Below are positions 1-5,247 of a DNA stretch of 5,247 bases, in pieces (positions within the stretch are counted from its first letter, which is position 1; each line of letters opens with the position of its first letter). The notes beneath the pieces are model-generated. The model worked only from the letters and a program-made list of their open reading frames with translations, did not search any database and had not been told where the DNA came from. This stretch comes from an uncultured Alphaproteobacteria bacterium (lineage in GTDB: Bacteria > Pseudomonadota > Alphaproteobacteria > Sneathiellales > Sneathiellaceae): contig CALEMG010000485.1 in NCBI GenBank assembly GCA_937910835.1, forward strand, positions 1-5,247, read 5' to 3'. A program made the position numbers and the translations under genes.

Positions 1-99
1 GCCTTGATTGCCGGGAGTATCTGGCGGATGGGATTGCCCCTTGAAATACTCGTTATTGCCGTTGCGATCCCCGCCATTCTGTTTTTCTGGCCGCTCTGA
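1..99 (+). CDS. C-terminal end of an integral membrane protein, probably a transporter (possibly SLC13/DASS family); 5' truncated by the window
   Basis: Frame 1 is open from the left edge to a TGA at 97-99, giving 32 residues. They begin ALIAGSIWRMGLPLEI and finish with the hydrophobic run LEILVIAVAIPAILFFWPL. That run has the length and character of a last transmembrane helix, ending almost at the C-terminus. The short W-R-x-G-L-P-L stretch before the helix, together with the proline within it and the terminal WPL, recalls the end of SLC13/DASS-type anion permeases; this is from memory of the family and is not proven by 32 residues. Other polytopic transporters remain possible. The stop lies 61 bases before bdhA on the same strand with no clear terminator between, so co-transcription is likely. 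A role in taking up a substrate for the next enzyme would be inference only. Confidence 0.6.
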   Translation, partial: ALIAGSIWRMGLPLEILVIAVAIPAILFFWPL

Positions 100-147
100 T
101 AGCGCGGTTGATATCCATAGCTGGACTTTTTATTCACGGCAGATTTC

Positions 148-153
148 AAAGGA
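148..153 (+). promoter_or_regulatory. Ribosome binding site that fixes the bdhA start
   Basis: AAAGGA lies seven bases before the ATG at 161. The same reading frame stays open upstream as far as an ATG at position 8, but that extension overlaps the coding end of the upstream membrane protein in another frame. It also has no resemblance to the dehydrogenase family. The ATG at 161 gives exactly the usual family length. Confidence 0.8.
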
Positions 154-160
154 TGTTGGC

Positions 161-943
161 ATGTTAAATGAGAAAGTCGCGGTAATCACGGGATCAACTT
201 CCGGAATTGGGGAGGGATGCGCCAGAGCGCTTGCGAAAGAGGGCTGCCATATTGTCCTTAACGGGTTTGGCGATGCTGCAGAAATAGAAGCCCTGCGGAG
301 TTCAATCGAAAGCGAGTACGGCGTGAAATGTTTATACAATGCCGCCGATATGACCAAGCCTGACGAAATCACGGCCCTGTTCGAGATGGCGGACAAGGAA
401 TTCGGCGGTGTTGATATCCTGATCAACAATGCCGGTATTCAATATGTCTCACCAATCGCCGAATTTCCAACGGAAAAATGGGATGCGATCATCGCCATCA
501 ACCTTTCTTCTGCCTTTCACACAATGCATCACGCCATCCCGCTCATGACCAAACGGGGTTGGGGAAGGATAGTTAATATGGCATCGGCTCATGCACTGGT
601 TGCCTCCCCAAACAAAAGTGCCTATGTCGCCGCGAAGCACGGTATTGCTGGGCTGACCAAGACGGCGGCGCTTGAAGTTGCGCGGGATAATATTACTGTC
701 AACGCGATATGTCCGGGTTATGTCTGGACGCCGCTAGTGGAAAAGCAGATCCCGGATACGGCACGTACGCGCGGTCTGACCGAAGAGGAAGTAATCAATG
801 ATGTGCTTCTGGCGGCGGCGGCAACGAAGAAATTTACGACCATTGAGCAGGTTGCGGGCCTTGCCGTGTTCCTGTGCAGCGACGCCGCTGAGAATATTAC
901 CGGCAGCCTGCAATCCATTGACGGCGGCTGGACAGCGCAATAG
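161..943 (+). CDS. bdhA: (R)-3-hydroxybutyrate dehydrogenase (short-chain dehydrogenase/reductase)
   Basis: This cytoplasmic NAD-dependent enzyme interconverts (R)-3-hydroxybutyrate and acetoacetate, a step in using 3-hydroxybutyrate or polyhydroxybutyrate. The protein is 260 residues, the usual length for the family. The cofactor motif TGSTSGIG is at residues 10-17 and NNAG at 89-92. The catalytic set is Asn114, Ser142, Tyr155 and Lys159 (YVAAK). Residues known to bind substrate in the Pseudomonas fragi enzyme are also present: Gln94, His144, Lys152 and Gln196. Position 187, Trp in that enzyme, is Tyr here within CPGYVWTPLV, as I recall for alphaproteobacterial members. The C-terminus, SIDGGWTAQ, is typical. 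These residues separate it from generic SDR reductases such as FabG. It sits between a probable transporter gene and a pirin gene, with only 15 bases to the latter, so an operon is likely. Confidence 0.95.
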   Translation: MLNEKVAVITGSTSGIGEGCARALAKEGCHIVLNGFGDAAEIEALRSSIESEYGVKCLYNAADMTKPDEITALFEMADKEFGGVDILINNAGIQYVSPIAEFPTEKWDAIIAINLSSAFHTMHHAIPLMTKRGWGRIVNMASAHALVASPNKSAYVAAKHGIAGLTKTAALEVARDNITVNAICPGYVWTPLVEKQIPDTARTRGLTEEEVINDVLLAAAATKKFTTIEQVAGLAVFLCSDAAENITGSLQSIDGGWTAQ

Positions 944-958
944 GGGCGTTGGAATTAG

Positions 959-1831
959 ATGACTGCGGATAGCATAGCGCTTAGCATTAGCGGTAAGCCA
1001 AAGGATATTGGCGGGTTTGAGGTGCGGCGCCTTCTTCCTGTTGCGCGATGCCGCTCTGTTGGCGCCTTTGTTTTTCTCGACCATATGGGACCCGTAACTC
1101 TCAAGGCCGGTCAGGGAATGGATGTCCTTCCCCATCCACATATCGGCCTTGCCACATTGACTTATCTTTTTGAAGGATCAATCCTCCATCGTGACAGCCT
1201 AGGCTCGGTGCAGGAGATTTTCCCGGGCGACGTTAATTTGATGACCGCGGGATGCGGGATCGTTCATTCGGAACGCAGCAGCGACGAAAGCCGGTCAATG
1301 GATCGCGAAGTTCATGGTTTGCAGATGTGGGTGGCGCTTCCTAAAGAGCATGAAGAGATGCCGCCCGCCTTCTCTCACACGCCAAAATTGGTGCTGCCCG
1401 ATCTGAGCGGAGAAGGGTGGCATGGCTGCCTTATTGTGGGCAGCCTGTTCGGCGCAACCTCTCCCGTTGAGACGATGAGCCGGTTTTTCTTTGCCGACAT
1501 AAGGGTCGAGTCGGATGTTTCCATCCCTATTACGCCAGACTATGACGAAGCGGCTGTCTATGTTGTCGAGGGGGAGTTGGATATAGATGGCGCAATTGTT
1601 GAGGCGGGAACTCTTGCCGTGTTGGAAAAGAACCCAAATGTTACTCTGAAATCTCGGCAAGAAACGATCTTTGTCGTTCTTGGCGGAGACACGCTGCCTG
1701 AGCCGCGATTTATGTATTGGAATTTTGTCTCAACCAGTAAGGAAAGAATAGAGCGCGCGAAAGATGACTGGCAGGAACAGCGCTTCGATGGCGTGCCGGG
1801 CGATACCTCCTTCGTTCCGCTTCCGCAATGA
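959..1831 (+). CDS. Pirin family protein (bicupin metalloprotein)
   Basis: The 290-residue protein has the standard bacterial pirin architecture. The N-terminal cupin starts with GGFEVRRLLP (residues 18-27) and contains FLDHMGP (39-45). The metal-binding residues are His59 and His61 in LPHPHIG, then His103 and Glu105 in GIVHSER, matching the iron ligands of characterised pirins. A second, metal-free-looking cupin follows (about 170-250), with YVVEGELDIDG at 201-211. The tail PRFMYWNFVS (249-258) is also characteristic. Family members have been described as quercetin-cleaving dioxygenases and, in Serratia, as a partner modulating pyruvate dehydrogenase; which role applies here cannot be told from sequence. 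The ATG follows the bdhA stop by 15 bases with only a weak GGA (951-953) as ribosome binding site, which suggests translational coupling to bdhA. No in-frame stop or other damage is visible. Confidence 0.93.
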   Translation: MTADSIALSISGKPKDIGGFEVRRLLPVARCRSVGAFVFLDHMGPVTLKAGQGMDVLPHPHIGLATLTYLFEGSILHRDSLGSVQEIFPGDVNLMTAGCGIVHSERSSDESRSMDREVHGLQMWVALPKEHEEMPPAFSHTPKLVLPDLSGEGWHGCLIVGSLFGATSPVETMSRFFFADIRVESDVSIPITPDYDEAAVYVVEGELDIDGAIVEAGTLAVLEKNPNVTLKSRQETIFVVLGGDTLPEPRFMYWNFVSTSKERIERAKDDWQEQRFDGVPGDTSFVPLPQ

Positions 1832-1865
1832 AGGAGGCAAGTCTTTGATGCGCCGAAGCAGTTGA
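1831..1865 (+). other. Perfect Shine-Dalgarno core followed by a five-codon ORF (leader peptide or decayed gene start?)
   Basis: AAGGAGG at 1831-1837 begins on the last base of the pirin stop codon. Ten bases later an ATG at 1848 opens a frame reading M-R-R-S-S, then TGA at 1863-1865. The ribosome binding core is better than that of any confirmed gene in the window, yet nothing long follows it. The stop codon overlaps the -35 hexamer of the candidate promoter. It may be chance, a relic of a lost gene, or a short regulatory ORF. Confidence 0.25.
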
Positions 1866-1890
1866 CAGCGATCCTATAGATGGGTTTGAT
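1862..1890 (+). promoter_or_regulatory. Candidate sigma-70-type promoter for the acyl-CoA carboxyltransferase gene
   Basis: A perfect TTGACA -35 (1862-1867) is followed by a 17-base spacer and TTTGAT (1885-1890), which matches four of six positions of the -10 consensus. Transcription would start near 1897, leaving a leader of about 77 bases before the ATG at 1974. The box sits in the only sizeable gap between the pirin and carboxyltransferase genes, where a separate promoter would be expected. The call rests on consensus match alone. Confidence 0.45.
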
Positions 1891-1902
1891 GTCTGTCATC
1901 AA
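1886..1902 (+). repeat. Perfect inverted repeat, possible operator overlapping the -10
   Basis: TTGATG (1886-1891) and CATCAA (1897-1902) are perfect inverted copies separated by five bases, TCTGT. The left arm covers most of the proposed -10 hexamer and the right arm the expected transcription start, where a repressor dimer would block initiation. There is no U-run after it, so it does not look like a terminator. The binding protein is unknown, and I do not recognise the motif as that of a named regulator family. Confidence 0.4.
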
Positions 1903-1973
1903 GGCAAGGGCGCCGCACATGACATTTTCAGCGCGGTCAGAGTCCAAAGAAAAACAATAAAAAGGACAATAGA

Positions 1974-3521
1974 ATGAGTTGGGAAAAAGAGATTGAAGAG
2001 TTAAAGATCCGTCAGACGCTCGCAAAGAAAATGGGGGGAGAGGAGAAGGTCGCGCGTCATGTGAACGCAGGGAAACTGACGGTTCGCGACCGGATCGATA
2101 AAATTCTCGATGAAGGCTCATTCGAAGAAGTTGGATCCGTCACGGGGAAGGCGGAGTATGACGCTGACGGCAATCTCGTCGATATGCAGCCGGCAAATCT
2201 GATTACCGGTCGCGGGCGCGTCAACGGCCGCCGTGTGGTTGTCGCCGGTGACGATTTCACGGTGCGCGGCGGGGCGAATGATGCGGGTATTCGCGAAAAG
2301 CTGATCCATGTGGAGAATATGGCGGGGACCCTGCATTTGCCGTTGATCCGGCTTGTTGATGGCACGGGCGGCGGCGGTTCTGTCAAGACGATCGAAACCG
2401 AGGGTCGTACCTATGTCCCGGAGGTCCGTGGATGGGATAGGGTGATCGATAATCTTTCCAAAGTGCCGGTTGTTGCCCTTGCTCTCGGCTCAACTGCCGG
2501 GTTGGGCGCGGCGCGGGTTGCAGCAAGCCATTATTCGGTGATGGTCAAGGAAACCTCGCAGATGTTCGTTGCTGGTCCGCCGGTTGTGGCCCGAACCGGC
2601 GAAACTCTGACCAAGAACGAATTGGGTGGTTCTGAAATTCATACTCGAAATGGGGCCGTGGATGATGAGGCTAATTCAGAGGAGGAGGCGTTTGAGCACG
2701 CGCGGCGCTTTCTTTCCTACCTGCCGCCTTCTGTATTTGAACTGCCGGAACGTGTTGAGACCGGAGATGATCCGAACCGGCGTGAAGACTGGCTGATCAG
2801 GGCGATCCCGCGAGAGCCCCGCAAAGTTTACAAAATGCGGAAAATTATTGATGCGGTTGTCGATCAGGGCAGCTTCTTTGAAATTGGCAAAAAGTGGGGG
2901 CGCTCCGTTATCACCGGCTTCGCCCGACTGGATGGTTGGCCGGTTGCAGTATTAGCGAGCGATCCATACCACTATGCTGGGGCCTGGACGGCTGATGCTG
3001 CCGATAAAGTTCTTCGCTTTGTTGATCTGGCTCAAACATTCCATCTTCCTGTGATGCATCTTGTTGATATTCCGGGCTTTCTTGTCGGACGGCAGGCGGA
3101 AGAGCAAGCAACGATCCGCCACGGTGTGCGGGCAATGGCCGCGATCGCCCAGGCGACGGTACCCTGGTGCGCTATTCTTGTTCGCAAGACTTATGGGGTT
3201 GCTGGTGCGGCGCATATGAATTCCGGGCGATTTAATCTCAGATATGCCTGGCCGTCTGGCGACTGGGGATCCTTGCCAATCGCTGGAGGGCTGGAGGCGG
3301 CCTATAAATCTGAGCTTGAGGCATCGGACGATCCCAAGGCGAAATTGGATGAAATTGAGGAGCGGTTAAATCAGCTGAGATCTCCTTTCCGGACAGCGGA
3401 GCGTTTTATGATCGAAGAGATTATCGATCCGCGCGATACCCGGAAACTTCTCTGTGATTTTGCGGAAATGGCGGCGCCGCTGAGAGAAGCGGGCGTCTCG
3501 ACCTTCAAGGTACGACCTTAA
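1974..3521 (+). CDS. Acyl-CoA carboxylase, carboxyltransferase (beta) subunit; acyl-CoA substrate unassigned
   Basis: The 515-residue protein has the length and two-domain crotonase-like fold of biotin-dependent carboxylase beta subunits, which move CO2 from carboxybiotin to an acyl-CoA. The N-terminal half shows GTGGGGSVKT (130-139), the oxyanion-hole loop GSTAGLGAA (172-180), FVAGPPVV (198-205) and LGGSEIHT (217-224). The C-terminal half shows DIPGFLVG (365-372), TIRHG (380-384), ATVPW (394-398), RKTYGVAGAAHM (404-415) and YAWPSGDWGSLP (424-435). Typical propionyl-CoA carboxylases have KAYGGAYDVM and AWPTAEIAVMG in the last two places; the spacing here is closer to methylcrotonyl-CoA carboxylase. 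I therefore do not call it pccB or mccB. AAAGGA at 1961-1966, seven bases before the ATG, supports the start. The biotin carboxylase/biotin carrier partner is not adjacent on either visible side. It probably has its own promoter in the preceding 142-base gap. Confidence 0.88.
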   Translation: MSWEKEIEELKIRQTLAKKMGGEEKVARHVNAGKLTVRDRIDKILDEGSFEEVGSVTGKAEYDADGNLVDMQPANLITGRGRVNGRRVVVAGDDFTVRGGANDAGIREKLIHVENMAGTLHLPLIRLVDGTGGGGSVKTIETEGRTYVPEVRGWDRVIDNLSKVPVVALALGSTAGLGAARVAASHYSVMVKETSQMFVAGPPVVARTGETLTKNELGGSEIHTRNGAVDDEANSEEEAFEHARRFLSYLPPSVFELPERVETGDDPNRREDWLIRAIPREPRKVYKMRKIIDAVVDQGSFFEIGKKWGRSVITGFARLDGWPVAVLASDPYHYAGAWTADAADKVLRFVDLAQTFHLPVMHLVDIPGFLVGRQAEEQATIRHGVRAMAAIAQATVPWCAILVRKTYGVAGAAHMNSGRFNLRYAWPSGDWGSLPIAGGLEAAYKSELEASDDPKAKLDEIEERLNQLRSPFRTAERFMIEEIIDPRDTRKLLCDFAEMAAPLREAGVSTFKVRP

Positions 3522-3593
3522 ACACTGGAATAGTCATTTTGCCTATAAAAATGTGCTTATAAAGGAAATTGGATTTCTAAATATGAGAAAAAC

Positions 3594-3622
3594 CTGACTT
3601 TATAAATAAATTTCGGCATACT
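3594..3622 (+). promoter_or_regulatory. Weak promoter candidate for putA
   Basis: CTGACT (3594-3599), 17 bases, then CATACT (3617-3622) each match four of six consensus positions. A start near 3629 would fall inside the inverted repeat at 3625-3636. An alternative, TTGAAT (3638-3643) with GGTAAT (3661-3666), also has a 17-base spacer and similar scores. TATTAT at 3651-3656 is a good -10 without a -35 at proper distance. The choice among them is uncertain. Confidence 0.25.
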
Positions 3623-3624
3623 TT

Positions 3625-3636
3625 GGTCACATGACC
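3625..3636 (+). repeat. Short inverted repeat, possible operator for putA
   Basis: GGTCA (3625-3629) and TGACC (3632-3636) are inverted copies separated by CA, the kind of dyad a homodimeric regulator could bind. It lies 66 bases before the putA start codon. Many alphaproteobacterial putA genes are controlled by an Lrp-type activator; this dyad does not obviously match an Lrp consensus, so no regulator is assigned. A 10-base dyad can arise by chance. Confidence 0.3.
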
Positions 3637-3692
3637 TTTGAATTTGAGAGTATTATTAGCGGTAATTTCACGCTTATTAACTACTCAAAGAT

Positions 3693-3696
3693 GAGG
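3693..3696 (+). promoter_or_regulatory. Ribosome binding site favouring the ATG at 3703 for putA
   Basis: GAGG lies six bases before the ATG at 3703. A second in-frame ATG at 3691 would add only four residues (MRLA), but no purine-rich site precedes it at useful distance and it overlaps the GAGG itself. The downstream start is preferred. Confidence 0.6.
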
Positions 3697-3702
3697 CTGG
3701 CC

Positions 3703-5247
3703 ATGGCTCAAAAGAAATTGCTGCAACTTCGCTCAGATATTCGTGCCCACTATCTCACGAATGAAGCCGCGGCTGTTCATAAGCTGATCGACGATCTGGA
3801 TCTGTTGGAAGAGGTCCGAAACCGGATCGTTGATCAGGCGGTTGTGCTGGTGGAAGAACTCCGCCGCGCCGACAGCCCGGGCGTTATGGAAACTTTCCTT
3901 GGCGAATATGGTCTTACGACCGAAGAAGGCGTTGCCCTGATGTGTCTGGCAGAGGCACTCCTACGCGTGCCGGATGAGATAACCATGGATGCGCTGATAA
4001 GTGACAAGATTGCACCAGCGGACTGGAGCAAGCATCTCGGGCATTCCTCCTCTCCTTTGGTAAATGCTTCTACATGGGGGCTGCTGCTGACGGGGAAGGT
4101 CATACATCCTTTGGCTGGCGGTTCACTGGACGTTGTCGGACAGCTTAGAAAACTTGTGAAGCGGGTGGGAGAGCCGGTTATCCGCACCGCCGTTAGCCAG
4201 TCGATGAAGGTTCTGGGTCATCAGTTTGTGGTTGGCCGCGATATTCAGGAGGCGATGAGCCGCGCGCGTGGCATGGAGAAAAAGGGATATACATATTCCT
4301 ATGACATGCTGGGGGAGGCGGCGCGAACAGCGGAAGATGCGCAGCGCTACTTCATGGCTTACTCCAAAGCAATCTCCAGCATCTCCGAACATAGTTCAAA
4401 TACGGATAGTCGTAACAACCCGGGCATTTCCGTGAAGCTTTCTGCGCTCCATCCTCGTTATGAATATACGCAAAAAAAGCGAGTTCTTGATGAATTAGTT
4501 CCCCGCCTGTCGTCCCTCGTGTTTCAGGCCAAGAACGCCAATATGGGGTTCAATATCGACGCGGAAGAGGCTGATCGCCTTGATCTCTCGCTTGATATTA
4601 TCGAAGCGGTTCTGGCCAGTCCGGACCTGAAGGGATGGGACGGGCTCGGGGTTGTCGTGCAGGCCTATGGGCCGCGTGCCGCCTATGTGCTCGACTGGTT
4701 ATATGCGCTTTCCAAAAGGCTGGACCGGAAGATCATGGTTCGGTTGGTCAAAGGTGCGTACTGGGATACGGAGATCAAGCTCGCGCAGGTCATGGGATAT
4801 GAAGGATATCCGGTGTTCACCCGAAAGGCCGCGACGGATGTCAGCTATCTTGCCTGTGCAAAGAAGTTACTTTCCATGACGGACCATATCTATCCGCAGT
4901 TTGCGACGCATAATGCGCATTCAATCGCCGCCATTCTGGATATGGCAGACGAGGTGGACAACTTTGAGTTTCAACGTCTCCACGGCATGGGGGAAGGATT
5001 GCATGATCTCGTTATGGCGCGCAACAAGAACCGGTGCCGCATCTACGCGCCGGTCGGCGTTCATGAGGACCTTCTTGCTTATCTGGTGCGCCGCCTGTTG
5101 GAGAATGGGGCGAACAGCTCTTTCGTCAATCAGGTTTTGGATGAAAAAGTCCCGCCACAGCGGGTCGTGCGCGATCCAGTAGCAATGATATTGTCTTATC
5201 CAACAATAGAAAATGACAAAATTCCCCTCCCATCGGCACTTTACGGG
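3703..5247 (+). CDS. putA: Bifunctional proline dehydrogenase / L-glutamate gamma-semialdehyde dehydrogenase PutA, N-terminal part (3' truncated by the window)
   Basis: An open frame of 515 codons runs off the right edge. PutA oxidises proline to pyrroline-5-carboxylate with FAD, then to glutamate with NAD; electrons pass to the membrane quinone pool. Residues 1 to about 175 form the arm and helical region, with EGVALMCLAEALLRVPD (75-91) and VNASTWGLLLTGK (120-132). The proline dehydrogenase barrel follows: VKLSALHPRY (244-253), NIDAEEADRLDLSLD (284-298), RLVKGAYWD (347-355), FATHNAH (400-406), FQRLHGMGE (423-431) and YAPVG (448-452). Tyr460, Arg463 and Arg464 correspond to the substrate-binding Tyr552, Arg555 and Arg556 of E. 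coli PutA. The window ends at IPLPSALYG, the linker leading to the aldehyde dehydrogenase domain, which is inferred and not seen. There is no N-terminal ribbon-helix-helix domain as in E. coli PutA, so this protein should not repress its own gene. Confidence 0.95.
   Translation, partial: MAQKKLLQLRSDIRAHYLTNEAAAVHKLIDDLDLLEEVRNRIVDQAVVLVEELRRADSPGVMETFLGEYGLTTEEGVALMCLAEALLRVPDEITMDALISDKIAPADWSKHLGHSSSPLVNASTWGLLLTGKVIHPLAGGSLDVVGQLRKLVKRVGEPVIRTAVSQSMKVLGHQFVVGRDIQEAMSRARGMEKKGYTYSYDMLGEAARTAEDAQRYFMAYSKAISSISEHSSNTDSRNNPGISVKLSALHPRYEYTQKKRVLDELVPRLSSLVFQAKNANMGFNIDAEEADRLDLSLDIIEAVLASPDLKGWDGLGVVVQAYGPRAAYVLDWLYALSKRLDRKIMVRLVKGAYWDTEIKLAQVMGYEGYPVFTRKAATDVSYLACAKKLLSMTDHIYPQFATHNAHSIAAILDMADEVDNFEFQRLHGMGEGLHDLVMARNKNRCRIYAPVGVHEDLLAYLVRRLLENGANSSFVNQVLDEKVPPQRVVRDPVAMILSYPTIENDKIPLPSALYG

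Larger units (their letters stand above)
3522..3702 (+). other. AT-rich intergenic region upstream of putA
   Basis: This 181-base spacer is visibly richer in A and T than the genes on either side. It contains three copies of TATAAA (3544-3549, 3558-3563, 3601-3606) and a 5-2-5 inverted repeat at 3625-3636, listed separately. TATAA (3544-3548) can pair with TTATA (3557-3561), but this all-AT stem with no following T-run is not a convincing terminator for the carboxyltransferase gene. No ORF of note and no RNA gene was seen. It most likely holds the putA promoter and its control sites. Confidence 0.5.

Noticed and set aside
91..107. GC-containing hairpin (CGCT/AGCG) at the end of the transporter gene
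   Set aside because: Only four pairs, overlapping the stop codon and without a T-run immediately after; it does not justify separating the transporter from bdhA transcription.
8..160. In-frame extension of bdhA upstream to an ATG at position 8
   Set aside because: It would overlap the coding end of the upstream membrane protein, has no family similarity, and the ATG at 161 has a good ribosome binding site and gives the exact family length of 260.
734..1141. Antisense open frame of 135 codons over the bdhA-pirin junction
   Set aside because: It lies opposite conserved coding sequence of two genes, with no recognisable motif in its translation.
1880..1960. A 26-codon ORF just upstream of the carboxyltransferase gene
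   Set aside because: It has no ribosome binding site before its ATG, no recognisable sequence, and it overlaps the proposed promoter and inverted repeat, so it is probably chance.
1558..2121. Antisense open frame of 187 codons across the pirin end, the spacer and the carboxyltransferase start
   Set aside because: It opposes two well-supported genes, its translation is low-complexity Ser/Arg/Pro-rich sequence with no recognisable domain, and it is best explained as a shadow frame.
3541..3565. Hairpin TATAA/TTATA as a terminator after the carboxyltransferase gene
   Set aside because: The stem is five A/T pairs with an eight-base loop and no following T-run, too weak for an intrinsic terminator.
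4652..5182. Two + strand open frames of 75 and 93 codons within putA
   Set aside because: Both are alternate-frame readings inside the strongly conserved proline dehydrogenase domain, and the putA frame is unbroken through both.

Overview
The window reads as ordinary alphaproteobacterial chromosome, with intact, densely packed genes all on the + strand. The placement is inferred from gene content and protein style: a 260-residue 3-hydroxybutyrate dehydrogenase, a bacterial pirin, an acyl-CoA carboxylase beta subunit, and a PutA without an N-terminal DNA-binding domain. Base composition looks moderate in GC. I cannot name a genus. No rRNA, tRNA, CRISPR array, insertion sequence, prophage gene or long repeat is visible.

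Layout. Positions 1-99 are the last 32 codons of a membrane protein, probably a transporter and possibly of the SLC13/DASS type. After 61 bases comes bdhA (161-943), then after 15 bases a pirin gene (959-1831). The short gaps and the absence of a convincing terminator suggest that transporter, bdhA and pirin form one transcript. A 142-base spacer (1832-1973) follows. It holds a perfect Shine-Dalgarno core with a five-codon ORF, a candidate sigma-70-type promoter, and a perfect inverted repeat over that promoter's -10. A stand-alone acyl-CoA carboxylase carboxyltransferase gene occupies 1974-3521. A 181-base AT-rich spacer (3522-3702) then carries a 5-2-5 inverted repeat and a weak promoter candidate. 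It leads into putA (3703 to the right edge), of which the arm and most of the proline dehydrogenase barrel are present.

The genes share a theme of carbon catabolism feeding acetyl-CoA and the TCA cycle. The transporter may import an organic acid. BdhA oxidises (R)-3-hydroxybutyrate to acetoacetate. The carboxyltransferase would take part in acyl-CoA carboxylation, though its biotin carboxylase/biotin carrier partner is not here and its substrate cannot be read from sequence. PutA starts proline oxidation to glutamate. Pirin has no settled role here; regulation of central metabolism is one possibility known from other bacteria.

I found no clear evidence of a new multi-gene system. The points most worth a second look are the inverted repeat on the carboxylase promoter, the atypical acyl-CoA pocket motifs of the carboxyltransferase, the pirin-bdhA linkage, and the palindromic site upstream of a putA that cannot regulate itself.
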